A stretch of DNA of 34,584 nucleotides, taken from assembly GCA_017458105.1 (NCBI GenBank), contig JAFTGC010000035.1, forward strand, positions 1-34,584, written 5' to 3'. Numbering within the stretch: position 1 is the stretch's first letter; each line of letters begins with the position of its first letter. This document shows positions 7,290 through 15,801 of this stretch, piece by piece. A model generated the notes under the pieces. That model saw nothing but the letters and a program-made list of their open reading frames with translations, had not been told where the DNA came from and searched no databases. A program made the translations under genes and the position numbers. Source of the DNA: Ruminococcus sp. Lineage in GTDB: Bacteria; Bacillota; Clostridia; Oscillospirales; Acutalibacteraceae.

Positions 7290-7852
7290 TTTTACTGATT
7301 GATAATTATGACAGTTTTTCTTATAATTTGGTACAGCTTGCAGGCAGTATAAACATCGACATAAAGGTTATAAGAAATGACGCTATGACCTGTGAAGAAA
7401 TTGAAAAACTTAACCCCACACACATCATACTCTCCCCCGGCCCCGGATACCCTAAAAATGCAGGAGTTTGCGAAGATGTCGTAAGGTACTTTAAGGGCAA
7501 AAAGCCGATTATGGGCGTTTGTTTGGGGCATCAGGCAATATGCGAGGTTTTCGGTGCCGAAATTACCCATGCAAAAAAACTTATGCACGGCAAAAAAAGC
7601 ACAATGAAGCTTGACACAACCTGCAAGGTATTCAGCGGTATGCCGAGCGAAATCGACGGGGCAAGGTACCATTCGCTGATAGCAAAAAAAGAAACCTTGC
7701 CCGACGAGCTGAAAATAACCGCAGTTGACGATATGGGCGAAATTATGGCGGTGGCACACAGGGAATATGATATTTACGGACTGCAGTTTCACCCTGAGAG
7801 CATACTGACCTCACACGGAAGAAAAATTCTTGAAAATTTTTTGAATATTTAA
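7286..7852 (+). CDS. trpG: anthranilate synthase component II (glutamine amidotransferase)
   Basis: This 188-aa class I glutamine amidotransferase releases ammonia from glutamine for TrpE. The catalytic triad motifs are GVCLGHQ (nucleophile Cys 79) and FHPES near residue 170; the oxyanion motif is LSPGPGYP. It stands alone rather than being fused to trpE or trpD. Family members can also serve PabB, but no pab gene is near, and the position inside trp supports TrpG. Confidence 0.95.
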   Translation: MILLIDNYDSFSYNLVQLAGSINIDIKVIRNDAMTCEEIEKLNPTHIILSPGPGYPKNAGVCEDVVRYFKGKKPIMGVCLGHQAICEVFGAEITHAKKLMHGKKSTMKLDTTCKVFSGMPSEIDGARYHSLIAKKETLPDELKITAVDDMGEIMAVAHREYDIYGLQFHPESILTSHGRKILENFLNI

Positions 7853-7891
7853 AACAAGATACCAAACAGACTATTACGAAAGGTGATTTTT

Positions 7892-8902
7892 ATGATTAAA
7901 GAAGCAATAGCAAAATTAGTCAAGGGCGAAAACCTTGACTTTGAAACAACCAAAGCAGTTATGAACGAGATTATGAGCGGTGAAGCCACCGAGGCTCAGA
8001 TGGGTTCCTTCCTCACTGCACTACGCATTAAGGGCGAAACAATTGATGAAATTACCGCCTGTGCAACCGTTATGAGAGAAAAGGGCGAACACATAAGCAC
8101 CAATCAGGATGTTCTTGAAATTGTCGGAACAGGCGGTGACGGCACCGGAACATTCAACATCTCGACCACCTCGGCGTTTGTAATCTCTGCCGCAGGCGTG
8201 CCTGTTGCAAAGCACGGCAACCGCTCTATGAGCTCGAAATCAGGTGCGGCAGACTGCCTTGAAAACCTCGGTGCCGACCTTACTATCAGCCCGGAAAAAT
8301 GCGAATATATTCTTAACAAATGCGGTATGTGCTTTATGTTTGCACAGAGCTTTCACAAGTCAATGAAGTATGTCGGCCCTACCAGAAAACAAATCGGCAT
8401 ACGCAACATTTTCAACATTCTCGGACCTCTTACCAATCCTGCTAAGGCTCAACTGCAGGTTATGGGTGTGTACAGCGAGGAGCTCTGCGAACCGCTTGCA
8501 CAGGTGCTTATGAACCTCGGTGTAAAGAGGGGCGTGGTTATTTACGGCTGTGACGGAATGGACGAAGCCACCGTCACAACAAAAACTTACTGTGCAGAAA
8601 TTAAGGACGGTAAAATCGAAACATACTACATCACACCTGACGAGCTTGGACTCGGCACCTACGAGGTAGCCGACCTTATCGGCGGTGACGGCAAAGAAAA
8701 CGCACAAATTACTGTTGACATCCTCAACGGCAGTGAAAAAGGTGCAAAGCGTGACGCTGTTCTTCTGAACTCAGGTATTGCCCTCTACATTGCAGGCAAG
8801 GCAAGCGACATCAAGGGCGGTATTGCTCTGGCTGCCGAAACAATCGACAGTGGCAAGGCCCTTACCAAAAAAGACGAATTTGTAAACCTTACTAACGAAT
8901 AA
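7892..8902 (+). CDS. trpD: anthranilate phosphoribosyltransferase
   Basis: This 336-aa enzyme joins anthranilate to PRPP. It has the PRPP-binding glycine loop GTGGDGTGTFN and KHGNRSMSSKSG, both diagnostic of TrpD. The start is ATG 7892, 6 nt after GAAAGGTG; the in-frame GTG at 7883 is part of that ribosome site. It is third in the operon, separated from trpG by 39 bp. Confidence 0.96.
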   Translation: MIKEAIAKLVKGENLDFETTKAVMNEIMSGEATEAQMGSFLTALRIKGETIDEITACATVMREKGEHISTNQDVLEIVGTGGDGTGTFNISTTSAFVISAAGVPVAKHGNRSMSSKSGAADCLENLGADLTISPEKCEYILNKCGMCFMFAQSFHKSMKYVGPTRKQIGIRNIFNILGPLTNPAKAQLQVMGVYSEELCEPLAQVLMNLGVKRGVVIYGCDGMDEATVTTKTYCAEIKDGKIETYYITPDELGLGTYEVADLIGGDGKENAQITVDILNGSEKGAKRDAVLLNSGIALYIAGKASDIKGGIALAAETIDSGKALTKKDEFVNLTNE

Positions 8903-8912
8903 AGGAACAGCT

Positions 8913-9704
8913 ATGACAATACTCAACGAAATAGCCGAATTCACCAAAAAAAGATACGAAAAAATTCAGCAGGAGGTTCCTCTTACCGCAATCAAATCAA
9001 AAGCGGAAGAGCTGAACAGCAACACGGGCTTTCCGTTTGAGAAAGCACTGGCAAAGGACGGGATTTCTTACATCTGCGAAGTAAAAAAGGCAAGCCCCAG
9101 CAAGGGCATAATTGCCGATGACTTCCCGTATTTGCAGATTGCAAAGGATTATGAAAAAGCAGGAGCAAGTGCAATTTCCTGCCTTACGGAGCCGAATTGG
9201 TTCAAAGGCAAAAACGAGTACCTGAGCGAAATTGCACGCAGTGTTTCTATCCCTGTTTTACGCAAGGATTTTACCGTCTGCCCTTATCAAATTTACGAGG
9301 CTAAAACCCTCGGTGCCTCGGCTGTTCTGCTGATTTGTGCGTTGCTTACAACCGAAGAGCTTAAAGATTACATCTCTATCGCCCAAAGTCTGGGGCTGTC
9401 GGCACTTGTTGAAGCTCACACAGAGGCAGAAGTTCAGTCCGCACTTGACAGCGGTGCAAAAATAATAGGAGTAAACAACCGCAACCTCAAGGACTTTACC
9501 GTTGACCTGAACACAAGCATTAAACTACGCAGTCTTGTTCCGCCTGAGATTCTCTTTGTAGGAGAAAGCGGAATCAAAACCAATGCCGACATCGAAAGTC
9601 TACGCAGTGCAAATGTAAACGCAGTATTGATCGGCGAAACCCTTATGAGAAGCGACAACAAGCGTAAGATGCTTGAAACCCTCAACGGCGGTGCATTGCT
9701 ATGA
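8913..9704 (+). CDS. trpC: indole-3-glycerol phosphate synthase
   Basis: This 263-aa (beta/alpha)8 enzyme closes the indole ring. It has EVKKASPSKG (catalytic Lys), VLRKDF (catalytic Lys), LVEAHTEAEV, GVNNRNL and GESGI in the expected barrel order. SD AAGGA lies 8 nt before the ATG. Its 3' end overlaps trpF by 4 nt. It is not fused to trpF, unlike in E. coli. Confidence 0.96.
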   Translation: MTILNEIAEFTKKRYEKIQQEVPLTAIKSKAEELNSNTGFPFEKALAKDGISYICEVKKASPSKGIIADDFPYLQIAKDYEKAGASAISCLTEPNWFKGKNEYLSEIARSVSIPVLRKDFTVCPYQIYEAKTLGASAVLLICALLTTEELKDYISIAQSLGLSALVEAHTEAEVQSALDSGAKIIGVNNRNLKDFTVDLNTSIKLRSLVPPEILFVGESGIKTNADIESLRSANVNAVLIGETLMRSDNKRKMLETLNGGALL

Positions 9705-10318
9705 GCAAGATAAAAATTTGCGGTCTGAGAAGAAGTGAGGATATTTCCTTTGTAAACGAGCTCAGACCCGACTACATAGGATTTGTTTTTGCAAAGTCAA
9801 AAAGGCAGGTTAGTCCGGCACAGGCTGCAAAACTTAAAAGCGAGCTTGACCGGGGCATATCGGCTGTGGGAGTTTTCGTTGATGAACCGATTGAAAATGT
9901 GCTAGACCTGTGCCGCAGCAAAACTGTTGATGTTGTTCAACTACACGGCAATGAGGACAGCAGTTATATAGACAGTCTGCGAAAAAAAATAACACAGCCG
10001 ATAATAAAGGCTGTGCGTGTGCAAAATGCCGAACAAATTCTGCAGGCAGAAAAACTCAGCGTAGATTACCTTTTGCTTGACGCCTACAACCCAAAGCTGG
10101 CAGGCGGAACGGGCGAGGTTTTCAACTGGGATATAATCCCAAAAAACCTCTATAAACCGTTCTTTTTGGCAGGCGGATTGTCGGCTGAAAATATTGCACG
10201 GGCAATAAAAACCGTTCAGCCGTACTGCGTGGATTTGTCGGGCAGTGTTGAAACAGACGGCTTTAAAGACAGAGAAAAAATCAAAACAGTTATAGAAATT
10301 GTAAGAAAGGAAGATTGA
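9701..10318 (+). CDS. trpF: phosphoribosylanthranilate isomerase
   Basis: This 205-aa barrel enzyme isomerises phosphoribosylanthranilate to CdRP. Typical segments are KICGLRR (catalytic Cys, residues 4-10), [16 protein letters not shown] (catalytic Asp), FLAGGL and VDLSGSVET near the C terminus. It starts within the trpC stop (ATGA) and is followed by trpB with a 1-nt gap. Confidence 0.95.
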   Translation: MSKIKICGLRRSEDISFVNELRPDYIGFVFAKSKRQVSPAQAAKLKSELDRGISAVGVFVDEPIENVLDLCRSKTVDVVQLHGNEDSSYIDSLRKKITQPIIKAVRVQNAEQILQAEKLSVDYLLLDAYNPKLAGGTGEVFNWDIIPKNLYKPFFLAGGLSAENIARAIKTVQPYCVDLSGSVETDGFKDREKIKTVIEIVRKED

Positions 10319-10319
10319 A

Positions 10320-11504
10320 ATGTCAAAGGGAAGATTTGGCAGACACGGCGGTCAGTTTGTACCCGAAATACTGATGAACGCCATCATCGAGCTGGAGGAA
10401 GCTTACGAAAAATACAAAAACGACCCCGACTTTATAGCAGAGCTTAACACCCTGCTTGCCGAGTATGCCGGCAGACCGTCACTGCTTTACTACGCCGAAA
10501 AAATGACAAAAGACCTCGGCGGTGCCAAAATTTATATTAAGCGTGAGGACCTTAACCACACAGGCTCGCACAAGATCAACAATGTTCTCGGTCAGGTATT
10601 GCTCGCAAAAAAAATGGGCAAAACAAGAGTAATTGCCGAAACAGGTGCAGGTCAGCACGGTGTGGCAACCGCAACCGCAGCCGCCCTTATGGGTATGGAA
10701 TGTGAAATATTTATGGGCAAAGAGGACACCGACCGCCAAGCCCTCAATGTTTACAGAATGAAGCTCCTCGGTGCTAAAGTCAACGCTGTAACAAGCGGAA
10801 CTATGACGCTTAAGGACGCTGTAAACGAGACCTTCCGTGAGTGGACAACAAGAATTGCCGACACTCACTATGTAATCGGCTCGGTAATGGGGCCGCACCC
10901 GTTCCCTGCTATGGTAAGAGATTTTCAGAGCGTAATCGGCAAAGAAATTAAAAGCCAGATTCTCGAAAAAGAGGGCAGGCTCCCTGATGTTGTTATGGCT
11001 TGCGTAGGCGGCGGCAGCAACGCAATGGGTGCTTTCTATGAATTTATAGAGGATAAGGATGTTCAGCTAATTGGCTGTGAGGGTGCCGGCAAGGGTGTCG
11101 ACACCGACAGAACCGCTGCCACAATTGCAACAGGCACCGACGGAATCTTCCACGGTATGCACAGTTACTTCTGCCAGAACGAGTACGGTCAGATTGCACC
11201 GGTTTACTCAATCTCGGCAGGTCTTGACTACCCGGGCATAGGGCCTGAGCACGCTGCACTTCACGACAGTGGCAGAGCAAAATATGTGCCTATTACCGAC
11301 GACGAGGCTGTTAATGCCTTTGAGTACCTTTCACGAACAGAGGGCATTATCCCTGCAATTGAGTCATCGCACGCAGTTGCTTACGCAATCAAGCTGGCTC
11401 CAACACTTGACAAGGATAAGATTATCGTTATAAACCTCTCGGGCAGAGGCGACAAAGATGTTGCGGCAATCGCAAGGTACAGAGGAGAGGATATTTATGA
11501 GTAA
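10320..11504 (+). CDS. trpB: tryptophan synthase beta chain
   Basis: This 394-aa PLP enzyme condenses indole with serine. It carries [13 protein letters not shown] at the N terminus, [15 protein letters not shown] with PLP-binding Lys 85, and the phosphate-binding GGGSNAMG near 231. This is the standard trpB1 type, which works as a complex with TrpA. The stop overlaps the trpA start by 8 nt. Confidence 0.97.
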   Translation: MSKGRFGRHGGQFVPEILMNAIIELEEAYEKYKNDPDFIAELNTLLAEYAGRPSLLYYAEKMTKDLGGAKIYIKREDLNHTGSHKINNVLGQVLLAKKMGKTRVIAETGAGQHGVATATAAALMGMECEIFMGKEDTDRQALNVYRMKLLGAKVNAVTSGTMTLKDAVNETFREWTTRIADTHYVIGSVMGPHPFPAMVRDFQSVIGKEIKSQILEKEGRLPDVVMACVGGGSNAMGAFYEFIEDKDVQLIGCEGAGKGVDTDRTAATIATGTDGIFHGMHSYFCQNEYGQIAPVYSISAGLDYPGIGPEHAALHDSGRAKYVPITDDEAVNAFEYLSRTEGIIPAIESSHAVAYAIKLAPTLDKDKIIVINLSGRGDKDVAAIARYRGEDIYE

Positions 11505-12267
11505 AATTACAGACGCATTCAAAAACGGCAAGGCATTCATTCCGTTTGTAACGGCAGGCGACCCTTGCCTTGAGGTTACCGAACAAATCCTTATTGAGAT
11601 GGACAAAAACGGTGCTGACATTATCGAAGTAGGTATTCCGTTTTCTGACCCGATTGCAGAGGGCATTGTAATTCAGGAGGCTGACATAAGAGCACTTGCC
11701 TCGGGAACAACCACCGACAAAATTTTTGATATGCTTGCAAAAGTCCGTCCGCAGCTTTCCTGTGCGGTAGCACTTATGACCTACATAAACCCGGTTTATG
11801 TTTACGGTGTAGAAAAGTTTATGGCAAAGTGCAGCGAGCTTGACATTAACGCTGTTATCATACCCGACACTTCATTTGAAGAAAAAGAAGTTCTTCAGCC
11901 TGCCTGCGACAAGTACGGCATAGAGAACATTTCATTCGTGGCACCTACAAGCAACGAGCGTGTACAGAAAATCGCAAAGGACGCAACAGGCTTTATGTAC
12001 TGTGTTTCTTCATTGGGCGTAACAGGTGTAAGGAGCGAGATAAAAACCGACATAGGCAAAATGATTCAGCTTGTTAAGGCAGTGAACGACATCCCTTGTG
12101 CGGTCGGCTTTGGTATTTCTACCCCCGAACAGGCTAAAGAGATGACAAAATATGCCGACGGCGTAATCGTGGGCTCTGCAATTGTGAAAATCTGTGCAAA
12201 ATACGGCAACGACTGTGTTCCGTACATTGCGGAATATGTCAAGAGTATGAAAGACGCAATCAGATAA
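11497..12267 (+). CDS. trpA: tryptophan synthase alpha chain
   Basis: This 256-aa barrel subunit splits indole-3-glycerol phosphate and channels indole to TrpB. It has PFVTAGDP (16-23) and [14 protein letters not shown] (43-56). Glu 44 corresponds to the catalytic Glu49 of the Salmonella enzyme. The position of Asp60 is Glu 55 here. The start at 11497 follows GAGGAGAGG; an upstream in-frame start lies inside trpB. It is the last gene of the operon, 16 bp before a strong terminator. Confidence 0.95.
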   Translation: MSKITDAFKNGKAFIPFVTAGDPCLEVTEQILIEMDKNGADIIEVGIPFSDPIAEGIVIQEADIRALASGTTTDKIFDMLAKVRPQLSCAVALMTYINPVYVYGVEKFMAKCSELDINAVIIPDTSFEEKEVLQPACDKYGIENISFVAPTSNERVQKIAKDATGFMYCVSSLGVTGVRSEIKTDIGKMIQLVKAVNDIPCAVGFGISTPEQAKEMTKYADGVIVGSAIVKICAKYGNDCVPYIAEYVKSMKDAIR

Positions 12268-12283
12268 ATTTAAAATCTTAAAA

Positions 12284-12318
12284 TCCGCCGCAGTTTAAAC
12301 TGCGGCGGACCTTTTTTT
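12284..12318. terminator. trp operon terminator, bidirectional
   Basis: A perfectly palindromic 26-bp hairpin (12284-12309, arms TCCGCCGCAGTT / AACTGCGGCGGA) is followed by CC and seven T on the + strand. The minus side reads TTTTAAG, so it also serves the convergent SseB-domain gene. Confidence 0.92.
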
Positions 12319-12320
12319 AA

Positions 12321-13541
12321 TTATTCGTCAAGTGCCTCAAGCTGTTTTCTGAAATCTTTCAGCTTTGTCTGAGCCTTTTCAACTTTTTTCTTAGCCTCGG
12401 GTGTGTCAATATCCTTATTTTTTTCAATGACACCCTCCTGCGTTTCAATAAAATGCTCAAGCACCTTTCTTCTTAGGTCGTTTGTTTCTTCATTGGCATA
12501 TTTATTCTTAGGTGCAGACTGTTCCCCTGCAGGCGGTTCATCTTCATTAACCGTAAGCATAGACTCACCGTCAAGGTCAACACCTTCGGCAATAACTTCC
12601 ATAACACGGCTGTTCATAATAAAATTGAACCCAACAGGATTAATTGTAATGCCAAAAAGACTGTCAGTCTTAAAAATTCGGTAAATTTCAGCAAAGGGGA
12701 GCTCTATGCAAGCCTTTTTTTCTTTTGGGAGTGCATTATAATCCTTCATAATCGGACTTTTGATAAAAAACTCAAACTCCTTGTGGTCGGTTGCAACCGG
12801 CAACAGCCTTTGCCCCTCAACATTTGTATTGAGGAACGGATACTTAACCTGCATTTCGCTGCCGTGCTTGCTCTGCACAATGGCAGGAACCAACAAGGTA
12901 GCCTGCTGAACAGCCTTTGCAATAGGGCTGTCTTTTTTAATAAGCACACCTCTGCCCTCTTTGGCAAACTTGTGAGCCTCCTGCAAAAATGTGAGTGTTT
13001 CTATGTACACCTCAGGGTTACTTCTTCCCTTTACTTCTTCCAGTTTTAGGATAGTGTCCTTAGGGATAATCAGCGGTCTTAATCTTCCGTCGGTAAACTG
13101 AACATTATTAAAGCCAAGGCGGGTTAAATCCTCAAGCATAGCACGGAACTCAGGATTGCTGATTTCACGCACCTCAACCTCAAGATTTTGCTCTGCCAGC
13201 GTATCTACAATAAAATCAGCCTCAGAAAAATCAACCAGCACAATTACATCCTTATTGATTGAGTAAAAGTGGTTTGTCGCCTTTGAAATGACAATCCCGT
13301 AGCGGTCGAGCTTCATAATTTTATCGAGAGTCAACATTCTGTAATGAACATCATACTCTTCAAAAAATTTGAGGTCGTTTTCTTTTTTGTTTTCCTTTGC
13401 AAGCGGAATGCACTTAGTTTCTATATAATCCACAAGGCAGATGCTCTCGGCAACGGTTGCGTCCTGCATTTTTTGTCTGCCGTGGTCCTTGTCCTCTAGC
13501 AAGCTGTTGACAAGCTCGTTAAGACGGCTGTTTTCTACCAT
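12321..13541 (-). CDS. SseB-like domain protein, function unknown
   Basis: This 406-aa soluble protein has no signal peptide or membrane segment. Around residues 230-330 the sequence EGQRLLPVATDHKEFEFF resembles the SseB N-terminal domain found in many Firmicutes hypothetical proteins ('lLPVfTd..E'). The last 50 residues are charged and likely a coiled coil (repeated Lys/Glu). A conserved role is not known to me; the similarity to the Salmonella secretion chaperone SseB is only in domain name. SD AAGGAG lies 10 nt before the ATG. It has its own promoter. Confidence 0.6.
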   Translation of the reverse strand: MVENSRLNELVNSLLEDKDHGRQKMQDATVAESICLVDYIETKCIPLAKENKKENDLKFFEEYDVHYRMLTLDKIMKLDRYGIVISKATNHFYSINKDVIVLVDFSEADFIVDTLAEQNLEVEVREISNPEFRAMLEDLTRLGFNNVQFTDGRLRPLIIPKDTILKLEEVKGRSNPEVYIETLTFLQEAHKFAKEGRGVLIKKDSPIAKAVQQATLLVPAIVQSKHGSEMQVKYPFLNTNVEGQRLLPVATDHKEFEFFIKSPIMKDYNALPKEKKACIELPFAEIYRIFKTDSLFGITINPVGFNFIMNSRVMEVIAEGVDLDGESMLTVNEDEPPAGEQSAPKNKYANEETNDLRRKVLEHFIETQEGVIEKNKDIDTPEAKKKVEKAQTKLKDFRKQLEALDE

Positions 13542-13573
13542 CGTTTATCAGCTCCTTTGCTGTATATAGGCTA

Positions 13574-13602
13574 ATTATATCACTTTTGTTAATGAATGTC
13601 TA
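13574..13602 (-). promoter_or_regulatory. promoter of the SseB-domain gene
   Basis: Minus strand: -35 TAGACA (13597-13602), 17-nt spacer, extended -10 TGA-TATAAT (-10 at 13574-13579). Confidence 0.7.
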
Positions 13603-13619
13603 TAAAATTTATGGAAATT

Positions 13620-14228
13620 TTACTTCTCTGCTTCATATTCATAATGCTCAGAGTTGAGGTCAAGCCCCCAACCGTAGTACCATTTGCCGTAAACCTTGAT
13701 AAAATACTGTGATTCGGTTTTAAAATCAAGGTCGTCAATATAATCATCGGTTGAGTAATTCGTATATTTGTAATCAATATCAGCAAGGGCAACCTGCTCA
13801 ACATCAAGCTTAGCACCGAAATTTTCCTTCAAATCCGTTTCAATTTCGCTTTTTTTCTCATCTGTCACATCAACGGCACTAAGCACCTTATACTCGGTGT
13901 CGCAGGTGTAGAAATACTTTTTAATACAATCCTTAAGCTCATTAAGCGAGGCAAAGCCGTTTTCGTTATTGTAATAATATTTTGGGTATTTTTCAAGTTC
14001 GTCCTTTAGGGCATTGGTTTTGTCAGCTTTAGCAATTTTTGCCACACAGTCAGAAATCTCCTTAACAAGTTCGGAGTCAACGGCTTGGGTGGTTGCCTGT
14101 GCAGTCGTTGCGGAGGTTGCAGTTGTTTCAACTGTAGTATTTTTCTCGTCACTGCACCCGTTAAAGCCAAGTGCCGTTACTGCAATAAGCCCCGTAAATA
14201 ATATTGCTGTAAATTTATTGAATTTCAT
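13620..14228 (-). CDS. putative lipoprotein, unknown function
   Basis: The 202-aa product has a lipoprotein-type signal (Lys-containing N terminus, hydrophobic 9-22, FNGC with Cys 25 as probable lipidation site). A Thr/Ala-rich linker (31-48) follows, then an acidic globular part of about 150 residues with several Tyr near the end (WYYGWG). No domain is recognised. SD GGAGG lies 5 nt before the ATG. The sequence from its start region is repeated exactly 498 bp upstream, which brackets the antitoxin/Fic insert, so it was probably once the first gene after the promoter at 14759-14787. Confidence 0.65.
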   Translation of the reverse strand: MKFNKFTAILFTGLIAVTALGFNGCSDEKNTTVETTATSATTAQATTQAVDSELVKEISDCVAKIAKADKTNALKDELEKYPKYYYNNENGFASLNELKDCIKKYFYTCDTEYKVLSAVDVTDEKKSEIETDLKENFGAKLDVEQVALADIDYKYTNYSTDDYIDDLDFKTESQYFIKVYGKWYYGWGLDLNSEHYEYEAEK

Positions 14229-14242
14229 ATTTCCTCCATTAA
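14217..14242. repeat. 26-bp direct repeat, copy A
   Basis: Covers the ribosome site and first codons of the 202-aa lipoprotein. It is identical to 14715-14740 over 26 bp; flanking bases differ. Confidence 0.9.
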
Positions 14243-14517
14243 ACCGTTTTTATACTTTTCTCAAATATTCTCTTTAAATTATTGGTTACACCCTGAGCGG
14301 ATTGAATAGTGGCAATCATCAATAAGTCCGTATCAATTTCAGAAAAATTGATGTTGTAGCCGTTTATCGGTGTGTTTTCAAGCTCTGCCGATTTTGCAAA
14401 TGTAATGTCAGCTTCTAACTGAGCAAGTGCAGTTTCATCAGAAACACCAAACTTATTTATAAGGCAGAGTGTTCCTTCGTAGCAATCCGCTGTAACGGTG
14501 TTAATATCATAAGACAT
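14239..14517 (-). CDS. truncated Fic-family toxin remnant (N-terminal part only)
   Basis: The 92-aa product resembles the N-terminal region of Firmicutes Fic proteins: DCYEGTLCLINKFGVSDE (11-28), then a helix of the 'LEADITFAKSAELE' type and PINGYN. In full-length Fic proteins this leads into the 'HRYLFQDIYDWAG' region and the HxFxxGNGR active site. Neither is found here: the frame ends about 40 residues later with unrelated sequence, and nothing Fic-like follows downstream. It starts 1 nt after the stop of a VbhA-like antitoxin, with AGGAG in the antitoxin 3' end. It should have no AMP-transferase activity. Identification is by motif reading. Confidence 0.65.
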   Translation of the reverse strand: MSYDINTVTADCYEGTLCLINKFGVSDETALAQLEADITFAKSAELENTPINGYNINFSEIDTDLLMIATIQSAQGVTNNLKRIFEKSIKTV

Positions 14518-14518
14518 A

Positions 14519-14689
14519 TCAAGCTACTCCTGCTTTTTTCTTAATCAACTCAATATATTCCTTCATTGTGATCTCTTTGTTAATAAGCTGTTTGCACCAA
14601 ATCTTACTTTGGTCATCAATTTTGTATCCTTCCATTTCAACAGAATTTGCTGCATTTTCTATTAACAAATTTAATGTTTGTTCAGACAT
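14519..14689 (-). CDS. VbhA-like antitoxin (class I Fic inhibitor)
   Basis: This 56-aa frame has GAGGTG 5 nt before the ATG. The product carries SVEMEG (16-21), which fits the Fic-inhibitory motif [S/T]xxxE[G/N]; in this class the Glu blocks ATP binding in the Fic active site. The rest (helix ending in NKEITMKEYIELIKKKAG) matches the small three-helix VbhA antitoxin domain. The gene sits 1 nt upstream of a Fic N-terminal fragment, the usual antitoxin-toxin order. The toxin partner is truncated, so this antitoxin seems orphaned unless it acts on another Fic protein. Confidence 0.75.
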   Translation of the reverse strand: MSEQTLNLLIENAANSVEMEGYKIDDQSKIWCKQLINKEITMKEYIELIKKKAGVA

Positions 14690-14714
14690 ATAATCACCTC
14701 AGAAACAGTATAAC

Positions 14715-14740
14715 ATTGAATTTCATATTTCCTCCATTAA
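14715..14740. repeat. 26-bp direct repeat, copy B
   Basis: Identical to 14217-14242. On the minus strand it supplies a ribosome site and ATG that open a 10-codon frame (MKFNVILFLR, stop), a remnant of the lipoprotein gene start. Confidence 0.9.
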
Positions 14741-14758
14741 TCGGCAATATTAATGTTT

Positions 14759-14787
14759 ATTATAACATAAAAGCAGGCAATTATCAA
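14759..14787 (-). promoter_or_regulatory. promoter of the antitoxin-Fic-lipoprotein unit
   Basis: Minus strand: -35 TTGATA (14782-14787), 17-nt spacer, extended -10 TGT-TATAAT (-10 at 14759-14764). Confidence 0.8.
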
Positions 14788-14791
14788 CATT

Positions 14792-14842
14792 AAATAAAGG
14801 TCAAGCCTTAATCTTTTAAGATAAAAAGCTTGACCTTTATTT
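14792..14842 (-). terminator. terminator of the 234-aa lipoprotein gene
   Basis: A 15-bp perfect stem (14792-14806 with 14828-14842) has a 21-nt loop. It abuts the stop codon and is followed on the minus strand by an AT-rich stretch. Confidence 0.7.
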
Positions 14843-15546
14843 TATTTTTTAACTATTTTTTTAATATCATCGTACGAATATGTTTTGGTTTTTTCTCCGC
14901 CCGAGATAGTTTGGATAAAGTTGCCGTTTTTATCCACACTTAACTGCCCGGCATACGCAATCCTTTCATACGCACCCTTTGGCAGAGGACTATCCTCAAG
15001 TGTCGGCACCAAGCACATAATCAAATCGGCACCTTTGCTGACAAATTCTTCGTTATCCACGGTTTCTTTAAGAAAAGTTTTACTGATTTGTTCTTTGCTT
15101 AAATCGGCAAAGCGAGAATCGTCTTTATTCTGTGCGATATGGTCTGTAAGAGAAATGTATCCGCCCAACATAAACACAGAAACGGTATCGCCCTTTTTAT
15201 GTGTGCCTTTGAGTGATTCTGTTATCAATACATCGGCTTTAGTCCAGGCAGCACCCTCAAAATTTGTGAAAACTACCTTTTGCACCTGTCCACGAATAAC
15301 TTCTTCCGAGGCTGAAACCAACTCACTTAAATCATCGGAATACGCAGAATCAGCCGTTGATTTTACCTCTATAATGTTCGCCGTAGAGTCAGGGGCGTCA
15401 TATTCATTTTCTGCTGAAACGGACAAATTGCTGCCGGTTTTTGTTTCAGTTTCAGATGTAGATTGGTCATTTGTGCCGTTGTTACACCCTGCAAATGCAA
15501 AGCACATAATAATTGAGCATAATAAAAACGATAGACATCTTTTCAT
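14842..15546 (-). CDS. putative lipoprotein, unknown function
   Basis: The 234-aa product has a clear lipoprotein signal: MKR, a hydrophobic stretch at 4-19 and lipobox AFAGC with Cys 21. An Asn/Ser/Thr-rich linker follows. The mature domain includes regularly spaced short beta-like segments (VIRGQVQKVVFTNF, DTVSVFMLGGYIS) and ends with GNFIQTISGGEKTKTYSYDDI. Such small lipoproteins are common in clostridia, but I recognise no named domain. SD GGAG lies 9 nt before the ATG. Monocistronic with its own promoter and terminator. Confidence 0.7.
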   Translation of the reverse strand: MKRCLSFLLCSIIMCFAFAGCNNGTNDQSTSETETKTGSNLSVSAENEYDAPDSTANIIEVKSTADSAYSDDLSELVSASEEVIRGQVQKVVFTNFEGAAWTKADVLITESLKGTHKKGDTVSVFMLGGYISLTDHIAQNKDDSRFADLSKEQISKTFLKETVDNEEFVSKGADLIMCLVPTLEDSPLPKGAYERIAYAGQLSVDKNGNFIQTISGGEKTKTYSYDDIKKIVKK

Positions 15547-15588
15547 AATTATTTCTCCTCGGTTTTATGTGAGATTATTTTTTGTTTT

Positions 15589-15617
15589 ATAATATCACAC
15601 AAAAACAACAAAGTCAA
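15589..15617 (-). promoter_or_regulatory. promoter of the 234-aa lipoprotein gene
   Basis: Minus strand: -35 TTGACT (15612-15617), 17-nt spacer, extended -10 TGA-TATTAT (-10 at 15589-15594). Confidence 0.75.
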
Positions 15618-15741
15618 CATTTTGTATAAATGTTTTAAAATCCTCCCTCTAAAACTTGAGCACTTCACAATAACGAGGACATTTCAGTATTATAACACAC
15701 AATAATTTGTACAATAAATTACAAAAAATATCCAAAACAAG

Positions 15742-15770
15742 TTGCAGAAATGTTATTAATGGTGTAAAAT
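15742..15770 (+). promoter_or_regulatory. promoter of the 105-aa orphan gene
   Basis: -35 TTGCAG (15742-15747), 17-nt spacer, -10 TAAAAT (15765-15770). Confidence 0.65.
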
Positions 15771-15801
15771 ATCAGTAACAATTAATTTGGAGGTAATTAA
15801 T

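Noticed and set aside
14885..15592. 705-bp open frame antisense to the 234-aa lipoprotein gene
   Set aside because: No ribosome site or promoter in that direction, low-quality composition, and the opposite strand has a clear signal peptide, promoter and terminator.
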